Below are positions 6,671-13,371 of a stretch of DNA of 14,032 nucleotides, piece after piece. Origin of the DNA: Alphaproteobacteria bacterium (GTDB lineage: Bacteria; Pseudomonadota; Alphaproteobacteria; Micavibrionales; UBA1664); assembly GCA_018969935.1 (NCBI GenBank), contig JAGWXJ010000040.1, forward strand, positions 1 to 14,032, written 5' to 3'. Position 1 is the first letter of the stretch; every line of letters begins with the position of its first letter. The translations under genes and the position numbers were made by a program. A model generated the notes under the pieces. The model was not told the DNA's origin. It saw only the letters and a list, made by a program, of their open reading frames with translations, and made no database searches.

Positions 6671-6699
6671 AATATGCGCCTAAAAGCTCAGCTTTTCAA
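6671..6699 (-). promoter_or_regulatory. Candidate rnpB promoter inside the amidase 3' end
   Basis: On the minus strand, TTGAAA (6699-6694) and CATATT (6676-6671) are 17 bp apart, matching five and four of six consensus bases. The predicted start at about 6664 coincides with the 5' end deduced independently from P1. The -35 lies within the last codons of the amidase gene. A small hairpin, AAAAGC-TCA-GCTTTT (6682-6696), falls between the hexamers around the amidase stop codon. Confidence 0.65.
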
Positions 6700-7416
6700 G
6701 AATTTGCGGTTGAGGATGGATAGCGTAGCCCCAACCTCCCACGTCAAAATCGTGGAATCCGTCTTGCCAAAATGGCGGTTGAAGGCGCGGCACATATCCT
6801 GAAGCTCGCACTCGGGGTCGTAGCCCCATTTCACAAGCGCGCCCTTAAGCACGGAATCCGATGAGAGGTACATCTGCGCGCGCGGATAATCATCGGGCTC
6901 GGCCTCGGGCCACAAACCAATCCCGTTACGGGCCATAAGCCGCCAGTTGAATTTTTCGCCGGGGTCGGATTTGCGGTTGGGCGCGATATCGCTATGCCCC
7001 AAAATCCAGTCCTGCTTGATGGGGTGGCGCTTGCAAATACTCTGGCAAAGCTCGATCAGCGCATCCATTTGCGCGCGCGGAAACATCTGGTACCCGAATT
7101 CATGGCCGGGGTTCACAAGCTCGATACCGATGGAATTATCATTCAGGTTCTTCTTGCCGCGCCAATAGGAAACACCAGCATGCCATGCACGGTCGCGTTC
7201 ATCCACCAGCGCATAGATCTTGCCCGTTTCATCAATCATGTAGTGCGCGCTTACGCGGCCGCGGTATCGCGCCGCATCGCTGTCATCGCAAAGGCGCTGC
7301 AAGGCATCCTCGGCTGTCAGCATACCCGTGTAATGGATGATGATGCTGTCAATCACCGTCCCGTATGGGCGGTCATCGCAGTTCATCGATGGGTTGATGA
7401 TGATGGGGGCTTTCAT
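6688..7416 (-). CDS. AmpD/AmiD-type N-acetylmuramoyl-L-alanine amidase (Amidase_2), no signal peptide
   Basis: The 242-residue protein is a zinc amidase that cleaves the bond between MurNAc (or anhydro-MurNAc) and L-alanine. Residues matching the AmpD active site are all present: H28 (IIIHYTG), E99 (SIGIELVN), H141 (LGHSDIAP), K149 and D151 (RKSDPG). SAHYMIDETGKIYALV at about 56-71 is also typical. The C-terminal part from about residue 180 (SVLKGALVKWGYDP, DMCRAFNRHF) resembles a peptidoglycan-binding-1 helical domain, as in AmiD. There is no signal peptide or lipobox, so a cytoplasmic role in muropeptide recycling is more likely than wall cleavage. Its ATG overlaps the stop of the upstream transporter gene (ATGA), with no clear Shine-Dalgarno, implying translational coupling. 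Whether it is orthologous to ampD or amiD cannot be settled here, so no symbol is given. Confidence 0.9.
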   Translation of the reverse strand: MKAPIIINPSMNCDDRPYGTVIDSIIIHYTGMLTAEDALQRLCDDSDAARYRGRVSAHYMIDETGKIYALVDERDRAWHAGVSYWRGKKNLNDNSIGIELVNPGHEFGYQMFPRAQMDALIELCQSICKRHPIKQDWILGHSDIAPNRKSDPGEKFNWRLMARNGIGLWPEAEPDDYPRAQMYLSSDSVLKGALVKWGYDPECELQDMCRAFNRHFGKTDSTILTWEVGATLSILNRKFLKS

Positions 7417-8675
7417 GCAGAACGGGTATTCGGTTTGACAAAGTATACCATCATCAACCCTATAATCCAGAAGGCTAAAATGCTGGCAATCCCTGCCCGC
7501 TGGCTATCAAACGCGCTTGTAAGGGCGGCAAAGGCAAACGGCCCTACAAACGATACGGCTTTTCCGGTCATGGAATAAATCCCAAAAAAACTGCCCAGTT
7601 TTTCAGGGGGTGCCATTTGCGCAAGCATGGTGCGGCTGGATGCCTGTACAGGCCCGATAAACAAACCCATGGCACAGGCAAGCGCGATAAACATGGTTTT
7701 ATCACTGGTCAAAAGCACACCCGTGCCAAACAACACAAGGCCGACAAGGCTTACCATCACGGTTACTTTGGCGCCAATGCGGTGATCCAAAAATGAAAAC
7801 GCAAGCGCCCCCACACCCGATGCCACATTCATCGCAATCGCAAAGATCATGACCTCGGAAAAACCCATGTGCAGCGTACCAGCGGCATAAAGCCCGCCCA
7901 CGGCAAATAGCGTTGCCAGCGCATCACGGTACACGGCCGATGCCGCCAGAAATTTCAGTATCTCGGGGTATGCCCGCGCCTCGCGCACCATGGCCTTGCA
8001 ATCACCAATGGCAGCAATAACACTTTGCCTGAATGTAATGCTTTCACGCGGCGCATCAGGGCAGTACGCAAAATACGGTATGGCAAAAACGGCAAACCAT
8101 AAGCCGGTAAACACCATCGCCATGCGCACATGCTGCGCACCGTCTTTGGTTATACCCAAAAGCCCGCCTTTATTACCAAGCCCGATAAACAGCAGCAACA
8201 CAATCACAAGGCAGACAATGCTGCCAAAATACCCGAAACCCCAGCCGATGCCCGATACCCGCCCCATATCGGCAGGTTTCGCCACAAGCCCGAGTGTGGA
8301 GTTATAAATATTCTGGATGAATTCGAAGATGATGGTCAGCACCGCACCAAGCACTAACGCCATCACAACCGATGACGCCTGCGGCTCGACAAAATAAAGC
8401 CCTGCCGTAAGCGCCGCGCCCGCAACAGTCAGGAATTTCAAAACAGGTTTGTGGGGGCCGTAACGGTCAATCGCCGCCCCCAGTATGGGTGAACACACGG
8501 CAATCACGACACCGGCCCATCCTTGCGCATAAGACCATGCGGCGCTTCCGGCCACTTCATCGCCGTATACCGATTTCACGAAATAGACGCTAAAGACGAA
8601 TGTAAAGACAATCGCATTCACGGCCGTACTGGCCCAGTCGTAAGCTGCCCATGCAGATATGGTTTTGCGATCCAT
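7413..8675 (-). CDS. MFS transporter of the UMF1 (Atg22-like) type
   Basis: The 420-residue integral membrane protein has about 12 hydrophobic segments. The N-terminus SAWAAYDWASTAVNAIVFTF closely follows the pattern of UMF1/Atg22-like permeases (an AYDWA motif before the first helix). AAIDRYGPHKPVLKF at about 66-80 is the MFS cytoplasmic loop between helices 2 and 3. Substrates of bacterial UMF1 proteins are mostly unknown. The 3' end overlaps the amidase start by four bases, which suggests one operon and possibly one pathway. The first ATG at 8675 lacks a good ribosome site, and only 28 bp separate it from the divergent DUF167 gene, so its promoter must lie within that neighbour's coding region unless it is read from upstream. 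The transporter family is firm; the substrate is unknown. Confidence 0.88.
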   Translation of the reverse strand: MDRKTISAWAAYDWASTAVNAIVFTFVFSVYFVKSVYGDEVAGSAAWSYAQGWAGVVIAVCSPILGAAIDRYGPHKPVLKFLTVAGAALTAGLYFVEPQASSVVMALVLGAVLTIIFEFIQNIYNSTLGLVAKPADMGRVSGIGWGFGYFGSIVCLVIVLLLFIGLGNKGGLLGITKDGAQHVRMAMVFTGLWFAVFAIPYFAYCPDAPRESITFRQSVIAAIGDCKAMVREARAYPEILKFLAASAVYRDALATLFAVGGLYAAGTLHMGFSEVMIFAIAMNVASGVGALAFSFLDHRIGAKVTVMVSLVGLVLFGTGVLLTSDKTMFIALACAMGLFIGPVQASSRTMLAQMAPPEKLGSFFGIYSMTGKAVSFVGPFAFAALTSAFDSQRAGIASILAFWIIGLMMVYFVKPNTRSA

Positions 8676-8703
8676 ACCAAACGTTTTAGCCTATTCGGCA
8701 ACC

Positions 8704-9021
8704 ATGGGCGACTATCTTTCTATCAGCGGCAATACGGCAACATTGCGTATCCGTCTTACCCCCAAAGCCGCAAAAAACGGCATTGGTGGCACCTTCACCG
8801 ATGAAAAGGGGAATGTGTGGCTTAAAGCATCCGTAACAGCCGTACCCGAAAAAGGCCGCGCCAACGAAGCCCTGATAGAGCTTCTGTCAAAAACATTCAA
8901 AATCCGCAAAACAGCCATTACCTTGGCTAGTGGCGAAACCGACAGGCACAAGATTTTCAAGATATCGGATATCGATGAAGCGGCAACCGTCAGGATGCGC
9001 GCGCCAGCATCAGCTTCTTGA
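8704..9021 (+). CDS. DUF167 / YggU family protein
   Basis: The 105-residue protein belongs to the small alpha/beta DUF167 (YggU) family, which is widespread but has no firm biochemical role. Family hallmarks are the early RIRLTPKAAKNGIGG, the central LKASVTAVPEKGRANEALIELL, and the late TLASGETDRHKIFKI. The ATG at 8704 gives the family-like N-terminus MGDYLSISGN. An in-frame ATG at 8659 would add 15 residues overlapping the divergent transporter start and is less likely. The ribosome site is weak for either start. The 3' end overlaps the converging sdhB gene by 32 bp, so ARAS at the SdhB C-terminus and the last residues here are read from opposite strands of the same DNA. Confidence 0.85.
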   Translation: MGDYLSISGNTATLRIRLTPKAAKNGIGGTFTDEKGNVWLKASVTAVPEKGRANEALIELLSKTFKIRKTAITLASGETDRHKIFKISDIDEAATVRMRAPASAS

Positions 9022-9769
9022 TTTCCGCAATAGCCTTAGCGGGGTTGAGGCCTTTGGGGCATGTCCGCGTGCAGTTCATGATGGTATGGCAGCGATACAT
9101 GCGGAAGGGGTCTTCAAGGTAATCAAGGCGCTCGCCCGTGGCTTCATCGCGGCTGTCCGCAATCCATCGGTAGGCTTGCAGCAAAATGGCAGGGCCAAGG
9201 AAGCGGTCGCCATTCCACCAGTAGGATGGGCAGGCCGTTGAACAGCAAAAGCAAAGGATGCAGCTCGAAGCCTCGTCAATCAAAGCCTGTTCTTCGGGGC
9301 TTTGCAGGCGCTCGCGGCTCGGTGCCGGTGAATCGGCTTTAAGGTATGGCTCGATGGAAGCAAGCTGCGCATAGGTGTGCGAAAGGTCGGGCACAAGGTC
9401 CTTCACGACAGGCATGTGCGGCAACGGATGCACTTTTACATCCGCATTCATGTCCGCAATCGGCTTTGTGCAGGCCAGCGTGTTCGTGCCGTCAATGTTC
9501 ATGGCGCACGAACCGCAAATACCCTCGCGGCATGAGCGGCGGAAAGTCAGCGTGGAGTCGATATCGTTTTTGATATGGATCAGCGCATCCAGCACCATCG
9601 GCCCGCAGCGATCGAGGTCGATATCGTACGTGTCGCGCGTGGGCGCGCCGCCCTTGTCGGGTGACCAGCGGTAAATGACGAAGCGTTTGACGCGTTTAGC
9701 CCCCTCTGGTGCCTCGAAGTGGCGGCCGGGGACAACTTTGGAATGATCGGGAAGTGTGAACTTTGCCAT
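8990..9769 (-). CDS. sdhB: Succinate dehydrogenase iron-sulfur subunit SdhB
   Basis: This is the electron-transfer subunit of complex II, passing electrons from the SdhA flavin to the quinone site. It has 259 residues, the normal length. The [2Fe-2S] cysteines are C80, C85, C88 and C100 (CREGICGSC and LAC). The C-terminal clusters use C170, C173, C176 and C180 (CILCFCCSTACPSYWW) and C227, C233 and C237 (CHTIMNCTRTCPKG). The start at 9769 gives MAKFTLPDHSKVVPG, as in alphaproteobacterial SdhB. The in-frame extension to 9850 has no family similarity and runs through the promoter. The sequence upstream of the ATG has no Shine-Dalgarno. Unlike the usual sdhCDAB operon, the gene is separated from sdhA by an opposite-strand gene and seems to have its own promoter. 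It overlaps the converging DUF167 gene by 32 bp. Confidence 0.97.
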   Translation of the reverse strand: MAKFTLPDHSKVVPGRHFEAPEGAKRVKRFVIYRWSPDKGGAPTRDTYDIDLDRCGPMVLDALIHIKNDIDSTLTFRRSCREGICGSCAMNIDGTNTLACTKPIADMNADVKVHPLPHMPVVKDLVPDLSHTYAQLASIEPYLKADSPAPSRERLQSPEEQALIDEASSCILCFCCSTACPSYWWNGDRFLGPAILLQAYRWIADSRDEATGERLDYLEDPFRMYRCHTIMNCTRTCPKGLNPAKAIAEIKKLMLARAS

Positions 9770-9776
9770 GGGCCGG

Positions 9777-9805
9777 ATTATAGGCACGTGGCGCCGCCAG
9801 CACAA
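9777..9805 (-). promoter_or_regulatory. Candidate sdhB promoter with perfect TATAAT, near-leaderless
   Basis: On the minus strand, TTGTGC (9805-9800) and TATAAT (9782-9777) are separated by 17 bp. The -10 is an exact consensus. Counting +1 at about 9770 puts transcription start one base before the sdhB ATG (9769). This agrees with the lack of a Shine-Dalgarno there. Confidence 0.65.
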
Positions 9806-9809
9806 GTGG

Positions 9810-9838
9810 TTGCCGTACGCAAAACCCCGCCTTAGATT
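9810..9838 (+). promoter_or_regulatory. Candidate promoter of the aldo/keto reductase gene
   Basis: TTGCCG (9810-9815) and TAGATT (9833-9838) are 17 bp apart, each matching four of six consensus bases. The start would be near 9845, leaving a leader of about 23 nt that includes the AAAGGA ribosome site. It lies back to back with the sdhB promoter, and the -35 elements are four bases apart. Confidence 0.45.
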
Positions 9839-9867
9839 AACGAAAACCACCCGAAAAGGATCCCGCC

Positions 9868-10701
9868 ATGGACTATATTACCCTCCCCTCCCGTAAAATC
9901 CCCGCCCTCGGCCTGGGCACTTGGAAATTGGCGGGCACCGCCGCAACCGAGGCCGTGAAAACCGCCTTGGAAGTCGGCTACCGCCACATCGATACCGCCC
10001 AGATGTACGACAACGAAACCGAGGTCGGCGCCGGCATCAAGGCCTCAGGCATCAACCGCGCCGATATCTTCCTGACTACAAAAGTCTGGATGGACCGCGT
10101 AGGCGCAGGCACCCTCCAGAAATCCGCCGAGGAAAGCCTCAAGCGCCTCGACACTGGTTACGTTGACCTGCTGCTCATCCACTGGCCGAACGAGGAAATT
10201 CCGTTCCGCGAACAAATCGCAGCCCTTACGGAAGTCAAAAAATCAGGCAAAGCCAAGCTCATCGGCGTTTCCAACTTCACGGTCAGACAACTCAAAACCG
10301 TAGTCGAGGAACTGGGCGCCGACATCGTCTGCAATCAGGTGGAATACCACCCTTACCTGAGCCAGCAACCCGTGCTGGATTATCTGCGCGCCCACAACAT
10401 GTTCCTGACAGCCTATTGCCCGCTGGCCCGCGGCAACATCAGCACCGATAAAACCGTAACCGAAATTGCCATGAAGTACGGCAAATCCGCAGGGCAGGTC
10501 ACGCTGCGCTGGCTGCTCCAACAGCCCAGTGTCTGCGCCATCCCAAAGGCCGGCAGCAAAAAACACATCCTTGAAAATATCGAGATTTTCGACTTCACGC
10601 TCACGGATGAGGAAATGAAGAAAATCAGCGCCCTCGCAAAAGCCGATGGCCGCATCGTAAGCCCGGCTTGGGCCCCGCAGTGGGACCGCGCAGCCGCCTG
10701 A
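9868..10701 (+). CDS. Aldo/keto reductase, DkgB-like (2,5-diketo-D-gluconate reductase family)
   Basis: This 277-residue NADPH-dependent oxidoreductase has the AKR (beta/alpha)8 fold. The catalytic tetrad is visible: D42 and Y47 (HIDTAQMYDNE), K72 (TTKVWM) and H105 (LLIHWP). The second signature KLIGVSNF (about 130-137) and the nucleotide-binding IPKAGSKKHILENI (about 225-238) are intact. The ending GRIVSPAWAPQWD resembles the SP-x-(4)-WD end of E. coli DkgB. The substrate is unproven; relatives reduce methylglyoxal, other aldehydes and diketo-sugars. The start follows AAAGGA by seven bases. The gene lies between sdhA and sdhB in the opposite orientation, with its stop only 12 bp from the sdhA stop and no terminator in the gap, so it must be antisense to any sdhA-sdhB read-through transcript. 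Confidence 0.92.
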   Translation: MDYITLPSRKIPALGLGTWKLAGTAATEAVKTALEVGYRHIDTAQMYDNETEVGAGIKASGINRADIFLTTKVWMDRVGAGTLQKSAEESLKRLDTGYVDLLLIHWPNEEIPFREQIAALTEVKKSGKAKLIGVSNFTVRQLKTVVEELGADIVCNQVEYHPYLSQQPVLDYLRAHNMFLTAYCPLARGNISTDKTVTEIAMKYGKSAGQVTLRWLLQQPSVCAIPKAGSKKHILENIEIFDFTLTDEEMKKISALAKADGRIVSPAWAPQWDRAAA

Positions 10702-10713
10702 TATAAATTACGC

Positions 10714-12504
10714 TTAGTACACGCGCTCCTTGGGCGGGATGGCCTCCACGTCCTTGGTCAGCGTGTGCATGTGCACGGGCCTGTCGCCCAGCTTCACGCC
10801 GCCACGCTCGTTGACCCAGACGGTCGAGTGCTTCATCCAGTTTTTGTCATCGCGCTTGGAATAATCCTCGCGGGCGTGCGCACCGCGGCTTTCCGTGCGG
10901 TTGGCGGCGCTATGCAGCGATGCCACCGCTTGGGAAAGCAGGTTATCCAGCTCGAGCGCTTCAACAAGGTCGGTGTTGAAGACAAGGCTGCGGTCCGTGA
11001 TTCCAAGGTCGTGTTTTTTCTGGAAGATGGCGTCGATTTTATGCACGCCGTCATTCAGGCTCTGGCCATCACGGAAAACGGCACAGTGCGTTTGCATCGT
11101 CTTCTGCATTTCAAGGCGCAGATCCGATGGGCGTACGCTGCCCTTCGCGTGGCGCATGCCGTCAAGGCGCGCAATGGCGCGGTCGCCCGTATCGGCACCA
11201 AGTGGCCTGTGCGGCGCACCGGGCGTAACGGTTTGCGCGGCGCGGATACCCGCAGCGCGGCCAAACACAACAAGGTCCAGCAAGGAGTTGGTGCCAAGGC
11301 GGTTCGCGCCGTGGACGGAAACGCAAGCAGCCTCGCCAATCGCCATCAGGCCGGGTACAACGCGGTCAGGGTCACCCGTCACAGGGTTCACGACTTCCGT
11401 CATGTGATTGGTGGGGATACCGCCCATGTTGTAGTGCACGGTCGGCAATACGGGGATAGGCTCGCGCGTAACATCAACGCCCGCGAAAATTTTGGCCGTT
11501 TCGGCAATACCGGGCAAACGTTGGTGGATGACATCGGCGCCAAGGTGTTCAAGGTGCAGGTGGATGTGGTCACGGTTTTTGCCAACGCCGCGCCCTTCCC
11601 TGACTTCGATGGTCATGGCGCGCGATACAACGTCACGCGATGCAAGGTCCTTGGCCGAAGGCGCATAACGCTCCATAAAGCGCTCGCCGTTGCTGTTGGT
11701 AAGGTAACCGCCCTCGCCGCGCACGCCTTCTGTAATCAGGCAGCCTGCGCCGTAAATGCCGGTCGGGTGGAATTGCGTAAACTCCATGTCCTGCAAAGGC
11801 ATCCCCGCACGAAGCACCATACCGCCGCCATCACCCGTACAGGTGTGGGCCGATGTGCACGAAAAATACGCGCGGCCATAACCGCCCGTTGCCAGCACCA
11901 CTTGGTGGGCGCGGAAACGGTGGATGGTGCCATCAAGCAATGAAAGCGCCATAACGCCCACGCACTGCCCGTCATCCGACATGATGAGGTCCAGCGCGAA
12001 GTACTCGACAAAAAATTCGACATGGTGCTTCAGCGACTGCTGGTAAAGCGTGTGCAGCATCGCGTGGCCCGTACGGTCGGCAGCGGCGCAAGCGCGCAGG
12101 GCCATGCCCTTGCCTTGGTGCGTCGTGTGGCCACCAAAGGGGCGCTGGTAAATCTTGCCGTTTTCAAACCTCGAGAACGGCATGCCGTAATGCTCAAGCT
12201 CAATCACGGCCGGAATGGCCTCGCGGCACATGTATTCAATGGCGTCTTGGTCACCCAACCAGTCGGAACCCTTGACCGTATCAAAGAAGTGCCAGCGCCA
12301 GTCGTCCTCGCCGCCGTTGCCTAGTGCGGCTGAAATACCGCCCTGTGCGGCGACCGTGTGCGAACGTGTCGGGAATACCTTGGAGATACAGGCAGCCTTG
12401 AGGCCACGCTCGCCCATCCCGAGGGCTGCGCGCAAACCGGCACCGCCTGCCCCCACGATAACGACGTCATATTCATGATTGATGATTTGGTAGGCGTTGG
12501 TCAT
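10714..12504 (-). CDS. sdhA: Succinate dehydrogenase flavoprotein subunit SdhA
   Basis: This catalytic subunit of complex II oxidises succinate to fumarate and carries covalent FAD. It has 596 residues, full length. The Rossmann motif VVIVGAGGAGLRAALG is at about 14-29. H49 in TRSHTVAAQGG is the expected flavinylated histidine. The active site includes HPTG (246-249), TEGVRGEGGYL (about 258-268) and the catalytic arginine in LASRDVVSRAM (R290). GANRLGTNSLLDLVVFGR binds FAD near the C-terminal part of the domain, and the protein ends PPKERVY as in homologues. I prefer the ATG at 12504 (MTNAYQIINHEYD) over the in-frame ATG at 12525, because relatives begin with a similar AYxIIDH segment and the longer form overlaps sdhD. 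The gene starts 10 bp after sdhD. Confidence 0.97.
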   Translation of the reverse strand: MTNAYQIINHEYDVVIVGAGGAGLRAALGMGERGLKAACISKVFPTRSHTVAAQGGISAALGNGGEDDWRWHFFDTVKGSDWLGDQDAIEYMCREAIPAVIELEHYGMPFSRFENGKIYQRPFGGHTTHQGKGMALRACAAADRTGHAMLHTLYQQSLKHHVEFFVEYFALDLIMSDDGQCVGVMALSLLDGTIHRFRAHQVVLATGGYGRAYFSCTSAHTCTGDGGGMVLRAGMPLQDMEFTQFHPTGIYGAGCLITEGVRGEGGYLTNSNGERFMERYAPSAKDLASRDVVSRAMTIEVREGRGVGKNRDHIHLHLEHLGADVIHQRLPGIAETAKIFAGVDVTREPIPVLPTVHYNMGGIPTNHMTEVVNPVTGDPDRVVPGLMAIGEAACVSVHGANRLGTNSLLDLVVFGRAAGIRAAQTVTPGAPHRPLGADTGDRAIARLDGMRHAKGSVRPSDLRLEMQKTMQTHCAVFRDGQSLNDGVHKIDAIFQKKHDLGITDRSLVFNTDLVEALELDNLLSQAVASLHSAANRTESRGAHAREDYSKRDDKNWMKHSTVWVNERGGVKLGDRPVHMHTLTKDVEAIPPKERVY

Positions 12505-12514
12505 GGCAATACTT

Positions 12515-12922
12515 TCAGATGGCAATCTTCAAAACGGCAAACAGGCTGGCAATGGCGCCAGCAAACATAACGATGCGCAAGGCGGCAAGCTTGATAACTT
12601 TACCAAGTTCGTTGTGGCAATAATCCTCGATCACAACCTGCATGCCGATGCACGCATGGTAAAAGAAGGTGATGATGGAAAGCGCCATCAGGATGGCGTT
12701 GCAGGGCTGCGATAGCCACGCGGTAAAGCTGGCATAACTGCTGTACACATGGCCAGTGATGGCGGCACACAGCCAGAACGTCAGCGGCACCGCAAGGATG
12801 GCCGAGAGGCGCTGCATCACCCAGTGATGTACGGCACCGTGGCCGGCACCAAGGCCGCGCGCACGCGTCAGCGGGTTTTTAAAACCGCCTTTGTTCCATT
12901 TAAGCAAAGAAGCTTTTTGCAT
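12515..12922 (-). CDS. sdhD: Succinate dehydrogenase membrane anchor subunit SdhD
   Basis: This 135-residue protein is one of the two membrane anchors of complex II. It has three hydrophobic helices (about 37-58, 74-97 and 112-133). The segment HACIGMQVVIEDY aligns with E. coli HAWIGMWQVLTDY, giving H89 as the predicted heme b ligand and D100/Y101 as the quinone-site pair, with identical spacing. The N-terminal LGAGHGAVHHWVMQRLSA is typical of the family. AAGGA overlaps the sdhC stop codon and lies correctly for the ATG at 12922. Nine bases separate it from sdhC, and the three genes form one transcription unit with sdhA. Confidence 0.93.
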   Translation of the reverse strand: MQKASLLKWNKGGFKNPLTRARGLGAGHGAVHHWVMQRLSAILAVPLTFWLCAAITGHVYSSYASFTAWLSQPCNAILMALSIITFFYHACIGMQVVIEDYCHNELGKVIKLAALRIVMFAGAIASLFAVLKIAI

Positions 12923-12931
12923 CGTCAGTCC

Positions 12932-13309
12932 TTAGAAAATATACGCGGCCCAGAAAGCCACGGTGAGGATGGTCGCAGCCACAATCATGGTGTAGCCGCT
13001 TTTGTAAATCTCGGGGATGGTAAAGAACAAACCGCCATCCATCAGCAGGTGGCGGATCCCCGCGCACAGGTGATAAAAAAGCGCGAACGAAATACCGATA
13101 AGGCCAATCACCACCAAGGGGTGCCCAGCGAAATTCTGGAATGAGTTATAGGCAGCTTCGCCCGATGCGCCAGCCAGCAGCCACGCCATCAAAAAGAAAA
13201 GGCCCGCCGTAAGCGCGACCCCCGTAATACGGTGAAGGATAGACAGGACGGATGTAATTTGCGGGCGATAAACCTGCAGGTGCGGAGAAAGTGGACGCTC
13301 GTGAGCCAT
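12932..13309 (-). CDS. sdhC: Succinate dehydrogenase cytochrome b556 subunit SdhC
   Basis: The 125-residue membrane anchor opens with the sdh_cyt signature RPLSPHLQVYRPQITSVLS. It continues with SILHRITG, where S23 and R27 correspond to the quinone-binding serine and arginine of E. coli SdhC. FYHLCAGIRHLLMD provides H80 as the predicted heme b ligand. Three hydrophobic helices are evident. The start at 13309 has only a distant AGG as ribosome site. It is the first gene of the sdhC-sdhD-sdhA unit and follows the pseudouridine synthase gene by 36 bp. Confidence 0.95.
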   Translation of the reverse strand: MAHERPLSPHLQVYRPQITSVLSILHRITGVALTAGLFFLMAWLLAGASGEAAYNSFQNFAGHPLVVIGLIGISFALFYHLCAGIRHLLMDGGLFFTIPEIYKSGYTMIVAATILTVAFWAAYIF

Positions 13310-13342
13310 GATGCAACAACCTGAATTGACAATACGGACAGG

Positions 13343-13371
13343 AATTTACAGCGCCCCGCCCCACTTGGCAA
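13343..13371 (-). promoter_or_regulatory. Candidate sdhCDA promoter
   Basis: On the minus strand, TTGCCA (13371-13366) and TAAATT (13348-13343) are 17 bp apart, matching five and four of six consensus bases. The -10 overlaps the stop codon of the upstream pseudouridine synthase gene. Transcription would start near 13336, about 27 nt before the sdhC ATG. Confidence 0.5.

Noticed and set aside
6099..6802. Several ORFs on both strands across the RNase P RNA gene
   Set aside because: The interval is explained by conserved RNase P RNA motifs, and the ORFs have no family features.
9770..9850. 27-residue N-terminal extension of SdhB
   Set aside because: It runs through the TATAAT promoter and has no similarity to SdhB; MAKFTLPDHSK is the family-like start.
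10765..11943. 392-residue plus-strand ORF
   Set aside because: It is antisense to sdhA, whose codon structure explains the open frame; no domain is recognisable.
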